A stretch of DNA of 36,921 nucleotides, taken from assembly GCA_029260055.1 (NCBI GenBank), contig JAJDDX010000337.1, positions 1-36,921 on the forward strand, in the 5' to 3' direction. The position numbers were made by a program, and so were the translations under genes. The DNA comes from Phycisphaerae bacterium. GTDB lineage: Bacteria; Planctomycetota; Phycisphaerae; UBA1845. Shown piece by piece: positions 9,160 to 16,761 of the stretch; positions within the stretch are counted from its first letter, which is position 1, and the number at the start of each line of letters is the position of its first letter. A model generated the notes under the pieces. The model saw nothing but the letters and a program-made list of their open reading frames with translations, was not told where the DNA came from and searched no databases.

Positions 9160-10467
9160 TCATCCGCTGCGCTTGGGCGACTCCTTCAGGAACAGGCGCA
9201 TCTTGTCGAAGTCGAAGGTCAGGGCGTAGGGCCTGAAGAACGTGTGCGAGATGATCCCGCCGACGCGGAAGCCCATGTCGTACTCGGTCATCGGCGGGAA
9301 GGGGCCGAAGAACGCACTGATGCCGGAGCGCTGGGCGCTTCCCAGGGCGAGCTTGTCGATCGTGAACGGCGTCACCTTGACCGGTCCCCCGCCGCCCATG
9401 CCTTCGAAGGTCGGGAGGCCGGACAGGTCGATTCCCGCCGCCTTGATCGTCGAGTCCGGGCAGGTGAATCCTCCGCCGGCGAGCCCGGTATCGACGAACA
9501 CGAGTAGCGGCTCGCTGCCGTTGACCTGCCCCCACGTCACCATGAAGTGCTTTCGGCCCATCCAAAACGGCATGACGTGCGTCCCGTCGGATTCCGCCAC
9601 TTTGTCGAGGCGTGCCGTTGCTTTGTCCGACTTGCGCTGGAGGACAAGCTGCCCGTTCGGGTAGTCCAGGGTCGTGACGAAGTGGTAGAAGAGCACGGTG
9701 CCGATGATACCGACGGGGTCTTGGCCGTCCTGCGCGATGCCGGGCAGCGCGAGATCGAGCAGGTGCACGGGTACGTTCCTGACCTCGAACTCGCCGAGCT
9801 TGATCGAGTCGATCCTGGCGTGCCCGACGGAGGCTTCCATGCCGCCGGCGAAGGTCCCGGTGGTCTTGCCGAATCGCTTGGCGCCGATGGTCTTGGCGAA
9901 CTTCGGGTTGAGGTAGAGTTCGGACGCGCCGGTATCGATGAGGAGGGAGACCTCGTCTCCACCGTTGAAACGAGCCTTGATGATCGGCAGCGGATCGGTC
10001 TGCGCGAACTTGACATGCGTACTGTCCGCCTCGCCGTGGACCTCATAGGGGGTGATTCCCTTGAAGCTCGCCAGCTTGTCAGCCACTGCGGTCGAGCCCG
10101 TGGCACGGAGCAGCTTGGCTGCTTTTGCGAACTCGTCCTGGCGGTAGAACGCCTCGGCCAGCAAAGACCTGGGCCGATCTTCCTTCGGAAGTAGTTTCTT
10201 CGCCGCGCGGAGGTATCGCTCAGCCTCTTCGAAGCGGTTTGCGAGATGTGCGATTTCGCCGAGTCGCAGCGCGGCCTGGCCGTCCTCGGCGTCGTCGGCG
10301 AAGGCTTCCGCGTACGCTGTCCGCGCCTTGGCGAACTGGCCGACGCGGAACGACTCGTCACCGCGATCCCGCGGCCCGCCGTCCTCCTCGGCAAGAGCGG
10401 CCATCGTAAGCGAGGTCGAGAAGGTCATGGCGAGCATTGTGAATGCCAGGCATTTGAATCGGTTCAT
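9160..10467 (-). CDS. Periplasmic TPR plus double-DTG aspartyl-protease-like protein
   Basis: 435 residues from the ATG at 10467, which has GGAG 8 nt upstream and starts a clear signal peptide (MNRFKCLAFTMLAMTFSTSL). The frame remains open further upstream to 10821, but that part resembles nothing. Residues about 35-125 are TPR-like helices. Two retropepsin-like halves follow: LLIDTGASELYLNP (DTG at 178-180) and LLVFVDTGLAGGGF (DTG at 326-328). In retroviral-type proteases two DTG loops form one active site; here both are in one chain, as in bacterial Asp_protease_2-type proteins. Proteolytic activity is likely but not certain. The gene is convergent with the YVTN-propeller gene. Confidence 0.82.
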   Translation of the reverse strand: MNRFKCLAFTMLAMTFSTSLTMAALAEEDGGPRDRGDESFRVGQFAKARTAYAEAFADDAEDGQAALRLGEIAHLANRFEEAERYLRAAKKLLPKEDRPRSLLAEAFYRQDEFAKAAKLLRATGSTAVADKLASFKGITPYEVHGEADSTHVKFAQTDPLPIIKARFNGGDEVSLLIDTGASELYLNPKFAKTIGAKRFGKTTGTFAGGMEASVGHARIDSIKLGEFEVRNVPVHLLDLALPGIAQDGQDPVGIIGTVLFYHFVTTLDYPNGQLVLQRKSDKATARLDKVAESDGTHVMPFWMGRKHFMVTWGQVNGSEPLLVFVDTGLAGGGFTCPDSTIKAAGIDLSGLPTFEGMGGGGPVKVTPFTIDKLALGSAQRSGISAFFGPFPPMTEYDMGFRVGGIISHTFFRPYALTFDFDKMRLFLKESPKRSG

Positions 10468-10723
10468 CGGTGCAACTCCGGTACGAGCGGTCGAGATCTG
10501 CCGGGCGAGCCCCGCGTGCGGCTCGTCCTTTTCGAAGACGTTCACTTGCCACAGACGCTTGGCGTGACTGATCCACTTCAGGAAAAGCCGGATTTCCGCG
10601 ATTCGGCGGACAAAATCAGACGGCGCGTCCAGCCCCTGCGCATCGCTGGCTCCGTCAGGAATGGCTCGAGGAACGTCCGGCGCCGGGGACGAGCTCCGCC
10701 GCCACATTTGGATTGAACGTGCT
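10468..10723. other. Intergenic stretch, no supported gene
   Basis: 256 bases separate the protease-like gene from the end of the ubiquitin-like operon. A short hairpin (CGAGCC-ccgcgtgc-GGCTCG, near 10505-10524) is present without a T-run. The minus-strand frame is open throughout but lacks a ribosome site or family resemblance. A promoter for the gene at 10467 is expected here but not recognised. Confidence 0.4.
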
Positions 10724-11149
10724 CTAGCCGAGGATGAGCAGAGCGATAAGCAGGTAGAGCCAATAGCGGTTGAAGAGGCGGGCGATGCAGCCGAATACGT
10801 TTGTGTGAGCCAGGCCATCAATTGCCAAGACCGCGGCGAGTGCGACGAGGATGGCGGCTGCGGGGACCCAGAGCGGGTTGCTCTGCCAAGCGAGTCCGAA
10901 GTCGCCGTGGGTGGCGTAGGCGAATGCGCGTGTCAGGCCGCACAGCGGGCAGGCGCTTCCGGTTATCATTCGAAAGAAGCAGATCGGCAGTTTGTCCTCG
11001 ACGATGATCGACCGCAGTGCCCACGCGACGGGAAAGAGCGCCAGCAGTGATGCACTCCACAGCAGTCGGTAGAGGCGTCGCCTTGCGACGCGCGTCGGGC
11101 AGTGCGGCTCGCGCGTGTCCGTGTCGGGTTTATGCGTGGGCGCGGTCAT
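10724..11149 (-). CDS. DUF2752 membrane protein
   Basis: 141 residues. The diagnostic DUF2752 motif is present as GSACPLCGLTRAF near the middle, flanked by hydrophobic segments (LLWSASLLALFPVAWAL; LWVPAAAILVALAAVLAI; YWLYLLIALLIL), giving about three membrane passes. DUF2752 proteins are small membrane proteins of unknown function; the CPxCG pair suggests metal binding or redox chemistry. Its ATG overlaps the E2 stop codon (ATGA), so it is very probably translationally coupled to E2 and is the last gene of the operon. Whether it takes part in conjugation or is a passenger cannot be decided here. Confidence 0.8.
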   Translation of the reverse strand: MTAPTHKPDTDTREPHCPTRVARRRLYRLLWSASLLALFPVAWALRSIIVEDKLPICFFRMITGSACPLCGLTRAFAYATHGDFGLAWQSNPLWVPAAAILVALAAVLAIDGLAHTNVFGCIARLFNRYWLYLLIALLILG

Positions 11150-11607
11150 GACGCTGACAGGTCAAGTGCTTCCAGCGGCAGTGAGTCGATGTTGAGTTCG
11201 GCCCACTTGGCTGCGTGGGCGTTGAGCGGGCTCTTGGTGTTGTAGCTCTGGTACGTGATCATCTCGCCGATGCGGATGATCAGATCAGCCAGGCGTTGCC
11301 CCGCGCTCCAGTGGTCTCCGATGCATATCTTCGTCGGGTCGATGTTCGGGTGAAACACGGGCGTGATCATGCGACAAAAAGGCGGCCTGCGCGGGTAGTC
11401 GAGCGGAAGGTACAACTCCGCGCGGTGGGTGTCCGCTCGTTCGAATGAGTCAGTTCCTTCGGGTACGAGGCCCGCGACGCGATATTCGACTGTGTACTTT
11501 TCCGGCGGTGTGCCCTCGGTACCGACGAGACGAATGCGCGGGTGGTTGGCATAGACCCTTTGGACTTGCTCGTGGTCGGCTGCGAGTCTTCGAATTCTGG
11601 GGTTCAT
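11146..11607 (-). CDS. E2-like ubiquitin-conjugating enzyme (UBC fold)
   Basis: 153 residues, matching the minimal UBC-fold length. Visible E2 hallmarks in order are the YPRRPPFCR strand (compare YPxxPP in eukaryotic E2s), the HPN motif at residues 86-88 (VFHPNID), the catalytic Cys95 in KICIGDHW, and the helix ending SPLNAHAAKW, which matches the PLN-x2-AA segment of classical E2s. All elements needed for thioester formation and isopeptide transfer are present. It should take the Ubl from the E1 encoded three genes upstream and act with the adjacent RING protein. The ATG at 11607 has GGAG with a 6-nt spacing. It lies 34 nt after the RING gene and overlaps the DUF2752 gene by ATGA. Confidence in the family is high; the target is unknown. 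Confidence 0.92.
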   Translation of the reverse strand: MNPRIRRLAADHEQVQRVYANHPRIRLVGTEGTPPEKYTVEYRVAGLVPEGTDSFERADTHRAELYLPLDYPRRPPFCRMITPVFHPNIDPTKICIGDHWSAGQRLADLIIRIGEMITYQSYNTKSPLNAHAAKWAELNIDSLPLEALDLSAS

Positions 11608-11641
11608 GCGATACTCCGTCGGGCTCGTGGAGCCGGCTTAC

Positions 11642-12352
11642 TCAACCACCAAACGCTCCGTAGAACACGCCGGCAAGAAGCATTATGACGGACTGCGCCG
11701 CAGCCACCAGCAATGCTATCTTGCAGATCGCCCCGCGTATCGCCGGCAACGCCTCGATGGCTTCGCGGTGGCGCAAGTACCACATCGAGCCGAACAGGGC
11801 GACCAGTGGCGCGGCGCACGGGAGCAAGGCCAGTACCAATAGCCAGGTGCCGGTTCGTTGTACGGCCGGAAGTTGGCTTTCGGTCGTGCGCCGCGCACTG
11901 AAGGACGCGGCGTCTTCCGGAGCCGCCGAGGCGAAGGTGGCGCCGCAATGACGGCATCGGACCGCCGCAGCGAGGATGATCCGCCCACAACGCGGGCACG
12001 GCTTGTCTTCCTGGCCCCAGTGGGCCGCGGGGATTTCGAGGCTGTCTCGCTGCTCGGTCGCCGGTACCGCGGCACAGCCGTAGACGCCGCAACCGCCGTT
12101 GTATTCCCAGCACCCGTCGTGATAGATCGTCGTACACTCGGGGCAGGCCTTCGTGCCCTCGTCCGACGCGACCGCGCTCTGGCACACGGGGCAGAGTCCG
12201 CCCGCGGGCTCGGCGGCGGGCTGGATTCGGAACTTCTCGCTGCACTTCGGGCAGACTACTTTTCTTCCGATATGGGCGCGGCTCGCGTGGAACGATTGAG
12301 CGCACCGCGGGCAGCGAACGACGATCTTTCCCGGCTCTGACGCGTCGTCCAT
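11642..12352 (-). CDS. Membrane RING-like zinc protein, E3 ligase candidate
   Basis: 236 residues. Three zinc modules are visible: an N-terminal ribbon (C14, C17, C34, C37), a RING-like cluster (C54, C57, C70, C73, H78, C81, C88, C93), and a further ribbon (C119, C122, C133, C136). The YHDGCW and GGCGVYGC spacing is that of prokaryotic RING-type domains known next to bacterial Ub-like genes. Two hydrophobic segments (about 168-193 and 208-233) place it in the membrane with the zinc domains probably cytoplasmic. RING domains bind E2 and stimulate transfer, so this is the natural E3. It starts 6 nt after the FHA gene and is followed 34 nt later by E2. E3 activity is inferred, not shown. Confidence 0.85.
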   Translation of the reverse strand: MDDASEPGKIVVRCPRCAQSFHASRAHIGRKVVCPKCSEKFRIQPAAEPAGGLCPVCQSAVASDEGTKACPECTTIYHDGCWEYNGGCGVYGCAAVPATEQRDSLEIPAAHWGQEDKPCPRCGRIILAAAVRCRHCGATFASAAPEDAASFSARRTTESQLPAVQRTGTWLLVLALLPCAAPLVALFGSMWYLRHREAIEALPAIRGAICKIALLVAAAQSVIMLLAGVFYGAFGG

Positions 12353-12358
12353 CCGCCT

Positions 12359-13768
12359 TTACCTCTGTCGTGCCTGGAAGACGAACGTGGTCGCACCGAT
12401 ACGGATTCTGTCACCGTGGCGCAGTCTGGCGCGTTCTATGGGTCGGTCGTTGATCTGCAGCGGCTCTTCACGGGACTGGCGCTGGATTTCATAGTTGTCA
12501 CCCACGGCGCGGATGACCGCGTGGCGGTCCGCGACGGCGTCATCGTTGAACAGGTATATGTCCGAGCGCGGCGACGCCCCGACGTTCATGGTGTCCTTGA
12601 AGATGAGGAATTCCTTGCCCGCCAGGGGGCCTTCGGTCATGCGCAGCCACGCGTCGCGCGCGAGCAGTTCCACGATGCCGATCATGGCGCCGACGCTCGC
12701 GCCGATGACCACGAAGCCGGCCAGCCGGCTCCAGTGGGCGCTGGGTTTATCCACGCCGAGCATCAGTATGTCGATGGGGTCGAAAAGCAAACCACCCATG
12801 AGCCCGCCGACCAGACCGCCGAGGAACCCGTAGAGTACGAGGCGTCCGGAACGCAGCGCGAGCCCTTGCCCGAGGCCCATGGCCATTCCCGCGGCACTCC
12901 AGGCCAGCGCGCGGCCTCCCATTTGGGTGAGGAAGCCGAACGTCGTCAGTCCGGCGGCCGCATCTCCCTCCTGCGCCATCGCCAGGGCGTTCAGTGGCAT
13001 GTAGATCAGCCCCGCGATGATGCTGGAGACGAATCCGCCGATGAAACCGGCCAGCAACCCCACGACGCCGGCGAGCAAGGCGCGACGCAGCAATCGGCAC
13101 ACGGCGCCGTCGACGGCTCCGATCGCCAATCCCACGATCGCCGCGACGATCGGAAAGAGGAGTATGGCTGCGGCTGTAGAGCGAGCGCTGCGTTGCCCCA
13201 GCGTCATAGAGGCGTCCTGATCACTGTGGGGTGGTGGGTCGAGCACCACGAAGACGCCCAGTGCGACGCTGCTGTTTCCCGCTTCGAGGTACTCCAGGTA
13301 GACGCCGATCTCGTTGTCCACGGCCAGCCGTGTTATGTCCAGCGGTTCAGCCTCGCCGCCCGTGGTCAGCAGCTTTCCCTGGGTCACGAGCCAGATTTGC
13401 TCGTCGTTGATGCGGACCCATCCCACCGTATCCACATCGAAATCGCCGAACTCGTTACCGGGTACGGTCCGACTCGTGAACGAGTGGCTCACTTGGAGTC
13501 GTTCGATCGGGCCCTGGATGTATATGTAATCGTCGAAGTACGGCTCCACGATCGCCCATGCCGCCAGGGCGGCGAGCGCGCCGGTGACCATGAAGATGAA
13601 CCAGTTTCGGTAGTACCATCGTCCGGCGCGATCGCGCGACAGGTCGCTGTCGCCGCGCATGGATCTTTGTCGTTTGAGGAGGTCGTCGACGTGCGCACTT
13701 CGCGCGTCGTCGGTACTGATCCGTATGACCTCGTCCTGCGTACCCTGGGGTCGCTGTGTCACGGGCAT
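12359..13768 (-). CDS. Polytopic membrane protein with C-terminal FHA domain
   Basis: 469 residues. The layout is a cytoplasmic N-terminus of about 55 residues, one membrane segment (56-75), a soluble segment (about 80-195) and a block of several Gly/Ala-rich membrane helices (about 197-370). The C-terminal FHA domain (about 377-467) is seen from GPLAGKEFLIF, SPRSDIYLF, DRHAVI and LRHGDRIRIG. FHA domains usually bind phosphothreonine. Here the usual GR Arg is Ala398 and the Ser of SxxH is Ala413, while His416 and Asn440 remain, so binding may be non-canonical. The ATG at 13768 has GGAG 4 nt upstream. It sits between the JAB and RING genes and may be a membrane scaffold or substrate-recognition subunit. 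Confidence 0.85.
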   Translation of the reverse strand: MPVTQRPQGTQDEVIRISTDDARSAHVDDLLKRQRSMRGDSDLSRDRAGRWYYRNWFIFMVTGALAALAAWAIVEPYFDDYIYIQGPIERLQVSHSFTSRTVPGNEFGDFDVDTVGWVRINDEQIWLVTQGKLLTTGGEAEPLDITRLAVDNEIGVYLEYLEAGNSSVALGVFVVLDPPPHSDQDASMTLGQRSARSTAAAILLFPIVAAIVGLAIGAVDGAVCRLLRRALLAGVVGLLAGFIGGFVSSIIAGLIYMPLNALAMAQEGDAAAGLTTFGFLTQMGGRALAWSAAGMAMGLGQGLALRSGRLVLYGFLGGLVGGLMGGLLFDPIDILMLGVDKPSAHWSRLAGFVVIGASVGAMIGIVELLARDAWLRMTEGPLAGKEFLIFKDTMNVGASPRSDIYLFNDDAVADRHAVIRAVGDNYEIQRQSREEPLQINDRPIERARLRHGDRIRIGATTFVFQARQR

Positions 13769-13824
13769 TTCACTCCGCGGTATCTAGGTACTGAGCCATT
13801 CGCGCGCTCCGACAGATGGTTTCG

Positions 13825-14904
13825 TCAGTCGGAGCCGCCAGGCGCGGACCGGGGATCCTCTTCGCCTTGACCCTTCTCCAATTGCTCTTGCTCGAGCCGT
13901 TTCCTTTCTTCCTCTGCCTCCTGGGCTCTCAGCGCCGCCCGGACGCTCTCGATGAGCTTGCTTTCCATCTTCTCGGGCAGAGCCCAGCGGACCACTTGCA
14001 CGCCGAGCAGGTAGGTCTCGCCATCCATCTGGACGGGCACGGCTGCGAACCTGACCTGTTCGGGAGGGAACTGCGAGTCCGCGAACCGGTCGTAAATGCC
14101 GTAGCCTATAGCAGACACGATTCCGACGGCCAGCAGCATGCCGAGAGAGAGCACGACGCGATAGACGGCTGCCCGCTGTTCGTCCATCGCCTGGATGAGC
14201 TGCCCGAGGCGCTCCTCGACGGACTGCAGCGTCTTTGCGTGTTCGGCTCCGGTCGGCCCGTCGGCGTTTACCTCGCGAGCTTGAAGGCCCGCGCATTTTC
14301 GCTCGCGCCCTTCGACCCAGAAACGCGACAGGTGTTCGATGCCATTCTTCGTGTTGACACAGATGGCCTCGTCTCCGCCGAGTGGGTCGGTGACGAAGGC
14401 GATCTGGCGCGGGCCCGAGAAGAAATGACGTTGAATGAACAGGTCCATCTCGGAGAACTGCACCCCGAAGCCCGGATGGGTGTGGTACCATCCGACGATC
14501 TCGTGCTTGGCGAACTTCTCCTCGCGTACCTCGTGGATGCGATTCCAGGTCTCCTGGGTGAAGGTCACGTGGGCGGTGCCTGTCTTGGCCGCTTCGCCGC
14601 GGACGATCGCCTCGACGGACAGGAACAGTCCGTCGTCGTCCTCGCAGAAGAACCCGAGCAACACGCCGCAGATTTCGCGGTCAAGGTGCTCTTTGGCATG
14701 TGCCGTCAGGTCGGCATAGGCCTCTCGCGACATCGCCACGCGGACGGGTTCGTCCACGCCGTGCGGCCCGGGGAAGGTCTCGAAGCGGATCTTCGGCTTC
14801 CTCTCGGACCACCCACCGGCGGTGACGGAATCCGGCGAGGCGGGTTCGTTGTCGTTTTCGGGCTTGCGCCGAGGTGTGCCTCGCTGCCGACCTTCTCGGG
14901 ACAT
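13825..14904 (-). CDS. JAB/JAMM metalloisopeptidase with membrane anchor
   Basis: 359 residues from the ATG at 14904, preceded by AAGGAGGC at an 8-nt spacing; the GTG at 14922 overlaps that ribosome site and is rejected. The JAMM metal site is complete: Glu77 in REICGVLLG, the HTHPGFGVQFSEMD block giving His141, His143, Ser151 and Asp154. This fold removes ubiquitin-like proteins from conjugates or trims their tails. A single membrane segment follows at about 247-270 (VVLSLGMLLAVGIVSAIGYG), then about 75 residues ending in a charged Glu/Lys-rich coil. The order within the operon (E1, JAB, FHA, RING, E2) supports a deconjugating role at the membrane. Because the Ubl has no tail to remove, deconjugation is more likely than maturation. 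Confidence 0.92.
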   Translation of the reverse strand: MSREGRQRGTPRRKPENDNEPASPDSVTAGGWSERKPKIRFETFPGPHGVDEPVRVAMSREAYADLTAHAKEHLDREICGVLLGFFCEDDDGLFLSVEAIVRGEAAKTGTAHVTFTQETWNRIHEVREEKFAKHEIVGWYHTHPGFGVQFSEMDLFIQRHFFSGPRQIAFVTDPLGGDEAICVNTKNGIEHLSRFWVEGRERKCAGLQAREVNADGPTGAEHAKTLQSVEERLGQLIQAMDEQRAAVYRVVLSLGMLLAVGIVSAIGYGIYDRFADSQFPPEQVRFAAVPVQMDGETYLLGVQVVRWALPEKMESKLIESVRAALRAQEAEEERKRLEQEQLEKGQGEEDPRSAPGGSD

Positions 14905-14932
14905 GGTACAAGCCTCCTTCACCGCGCGTCGC

Positions 14933-16108
14933 TTACGACCACGCGAGGCAGTCCTGGCGATCTCCGGCCAATTCGATGCCCAGTACGTCGTCGCCGCGGC
15001 GTGCCCAGAGAATATCCCAGCGCGGCAGCCCGAGCTGACTTACCGTCAGGTCCAGCAGATCCGAGTCCTCGGTCAGGCTGTGCAGAAAGTGCGGCACGCA
15101 CTCGGTCTTGCAGTTGTCGCATAGGGCGTCTTGCTCGCCGACGTGTTCGATCGGCTGAAGCATGCGTTTGCTCGTCGCGCAGGCGGGGCACTCGATGCGT
15201 TCGACGAGTTCGCGCGGGAGGTCGATCGCCTCGAGTCCGCCCAGCGCGGTGGAGGCCCGCTGCCAGATCGTGCGCAGGGGCGTGGCGGACGTGAGATCCT
15301 CCGCGCTGTCGATCGCGGGGGCGTCCGTGTGCCATGGGCAATCGGGGGCGACGGGATAGTCGACGTTGTACGACGTGTGCCCGAGTCCTTCGAACACGAA
15401 GCCCTTTCCGGCGAGTGCGTCGAGCCCATGGAGGCGTTTGAGCACCTCCTGGGCTTGCAGGGCGCCGATGACGGAGGCGGTCGTGGGGGTGGTGGGTGTA
15501 CCTCCTCCGGCGTGCGCCTGGCGGGCCAGCAGTGAACAGGAGCGTCTTTTGTTGAGCAGGTCCCAGTCAACTCGACTCATCGTACATTCATAGCAGGCCG
15601 TCGCGGGCGGCGCGAAGCCGCGGACTATTCCACCCAGCGCCTCGATCCCGCCGTCGATCCAGGGTCGCCCGAGTTGAGCGGCGCAGCGGTTGACGAAGAC
15701 CCTGGCTTCTCGGTTGTCCAGGCACCCGACGACGACATCCGCCCATCGGAAGTAGCCGAGGCCCACGTCAGAAAGGACGTTGCCGACCAGCGCAGCCGCT
15801 TTGATGTCGGGACAGAGCCGCGTGGCAGCTTGAACAGCCACGGTGGCCTTCGGCTCACCGCAGTCCGCTTCGCCAAAGAGCACGGATCGGCAGAGGTTAC
15901 TCTGCTCGATCCGGTCCATGTCGGCTACGATGATGTGCCCGGCTCCCAGCAGCGCCAGGTTCTTGATGACTTCGTTTCCCAGCGCACCGGCGCCGACGAC
16001 GAGCACCCGGGCGGTGCGCACGACCGCCTGGTCCCACCAGGGGATTGCGGCAAGGCGCGCGAAGCGGCCCTCTTTCACGACAATCGGGTTGGTTTCGCCG
16101 TGCCCCAT
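14933..16108 (-). CDS. ThiF/E1-like Ubl-activating enzyme
   Basis: 391 residues from the ATG at 16108 (GAGGAA 6-7 nt upstream); the GTG at 16114 directly abuts that site and is less likely. The adenylation Rossmann fold shows GAGALGNE near residue 39, the VADMDRIEQSNLCR segment with the ATP-binding Asp and Arg, Lys87, and CLDNREAR. A zinc pair CYEC (172 and 175) and the candidate catalytic Cys191 (RRSCSLLAR) follow, as in ThiF/MoeB-type E1s. The C-terminal third carries two further CxxC pairs (CPAC and CDNC) that could form a separate zinc module. It should adenylate the C-terminus of the adjacent 93-aa Ubl and pass it to E2. The Ubl stop lies 10 nt upstream, so the two genes are coupled. Confidence 0.92.
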   Translation of the reverse strand: MGHGETNPIVVKEGRFARLAAIPWWDQAVVRTARVLVVGAGALGNEVIKNLALLGAGHIIVADMDRIEQSNLCRSVLFGEADCGEPKATVAVQAATRLCPDIKAAALVGNVLSDVGLGYFRWADVVVGCLDNREARVFVNRCAAQLGRPWIDGGIEALGGIVRGFAPPATACYECTMSRVDWDLLNKRRSCSLLARQAHAGGGTPTTPTTASVIGALQAQEVLKRLHGLDALAGKGFVFEGLGHTSYNVDYPVAPDCPWHTDAPAIDSAEDLTSATPLRTIWQRASTALGGLEAIDLPRELVERIECPACATSKRMLQPIEHVGEQDALCDNCKTECVPHFLHSLTEDSDLLDLTVSQLGLPRWDILWARRGDDVLGIELAGDRQDCLAWS

Positions 16109-16118
16109 GCGCACTTCC

Positions 16119-16400
16119 TCAGCGAGCCGCCGTGCCGGCCGTGATTTCCGGTTGAAGACGCAAGTCGTCGTTGTGCTGGATACTCGCCTGCGCGAAGGTA
16201 TCGCTGTCGAGCAGTTGTCGCCCGGTGCGCTTGTGGTGGAGCTTGTAGCTCAGCAGTTGGCCGTCCGGGCTGGATAGGGGGAGGTTCATCCGTTCGACCA
16301 GGATCACGAGGAGGCGATCGACGGTTACGTCATCCGGGGCTTCGACCTGTTGGCTTCGGCTACCGGTGACGTCCCAGACACGCACTTGGACCATTGACAT
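16119..16400 (-). CDS. YukD-like ubiquitin-fold protein (Ubl)
   Basis: 93 residues with a beta-grasp pattern: strand VQVRVWDVTG, strand SQQVEAPDDVTV, helix DRLLVILVERMNL, strand LLSYKLHHKRTG, and a final strand NDDLRLQPE. YukD-family proteins have this ubiquitin-like form and pair with E1/E2/JAB genes in bacteria. The C-terminus is ITAGTAAR without a GG and without a tail, so the E1 would have to activate Arg93. The ATG at 16400 has GGAAG 5 nt upstream; an internal ATG at 16394 is possible. It lies directly upstream of the E1 gene. It is most likely the conjugated modifier; a mere structural partner cannot be excluded. Confidence 0.85.
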   Translation of the reverse strand: MSMVQVRVWDVTGSRSQQVEAPDDVTVDRLLVILVERMNLPLSSPDGQLLSYKLHHKRTGRQLLDSDTFAQASIQHNDDLRLQPEITAGTAAR

Positions 16401-16449
16401 CTGTGCTTCCGTCTTTCAATGAGGGTTCATGTGGTTTCTGCTGATCGAG

Positions 16450-16743
16450 TCACGCCTGTCCGGGGAGAGGCTGCGCCCGCGCGCTGTCCTGGACGTGGCT
16501 CAGCAGGACGCGTATGACTTCCTGATGTCGCTTGCTGTTCGGCTTGGTCGGTATGGTGAACACGTCGCGTCCGACCTGAAGCGACAGGGCATGGTTCTTC
16601 GACATCAGGACGCAGTCTATCTCGGCATAGGCGAAGCGTTTCTTCCCGCCGCCGATGACCGTTTGCTGGAAGGTCACGCCGCTGTCATCCACTTGAATCG
16701 AGCGAGCTTCGAAGGCCGTGTTGGCGGTAAACTTAAGTGTCAT
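16450..16743 (-). CDS. Hypothetical 97-aa operon protein, possibly PH-like
   Basis: 97 residues with no family I can name. The sequence alternates short strands (LKFTANTAFEARSIQVDD, VTFQQTVI, KRFAYAEIDCVLMS, ALSLQVGRDVFTIPT) and ends with a helix (SKRHQEVIRVLLSHVQ). This strand-rich layout with a C-terminal helix resembles small PH-like bacterial domains, but the assignment is weak. The start at 16743 is an ATG with GGAGA about 13 nt upstream, a long spacing. It sits between the double B-box gene and the Ubl gene in the same direction, so it is probably part of the conjugation system, perhaps as an adaptor or a substrate. Confidence 0.65.
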   Translation of the reverse strand: MTLKFTANTAFEARSIQVDDSGVTFQQTVIGGGKKRFAYAEIDCVLMSKNHALSLQVGRDVFTIPTKPNSKRHQEVIRVLLSHVQDSARAQPLPGQA

Positions 16744-16761
16744 TGTTTGCGTCTATCTCCA

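Noticed and set aside
10468-10821. Upstream extension of the aspartyl-protease-like frame to 10821
   Set aside because: A signal peptide and ribosome site occur at 10467; the extension has no resemblance to any domain and overlaps the DUF2752 gene.
14905-14922. GTG start of the JAB gene at 14922
   Set aside because: It overlaps the strong AAGGAGG that fits the ATG at 14904.
12416-15294. Long plus-strand frames (484 and 492 codons) opposite the FHA and JAB genes
   Set aside because: They are antisense to genes with complete JAMM and FHA motifs and match no family.
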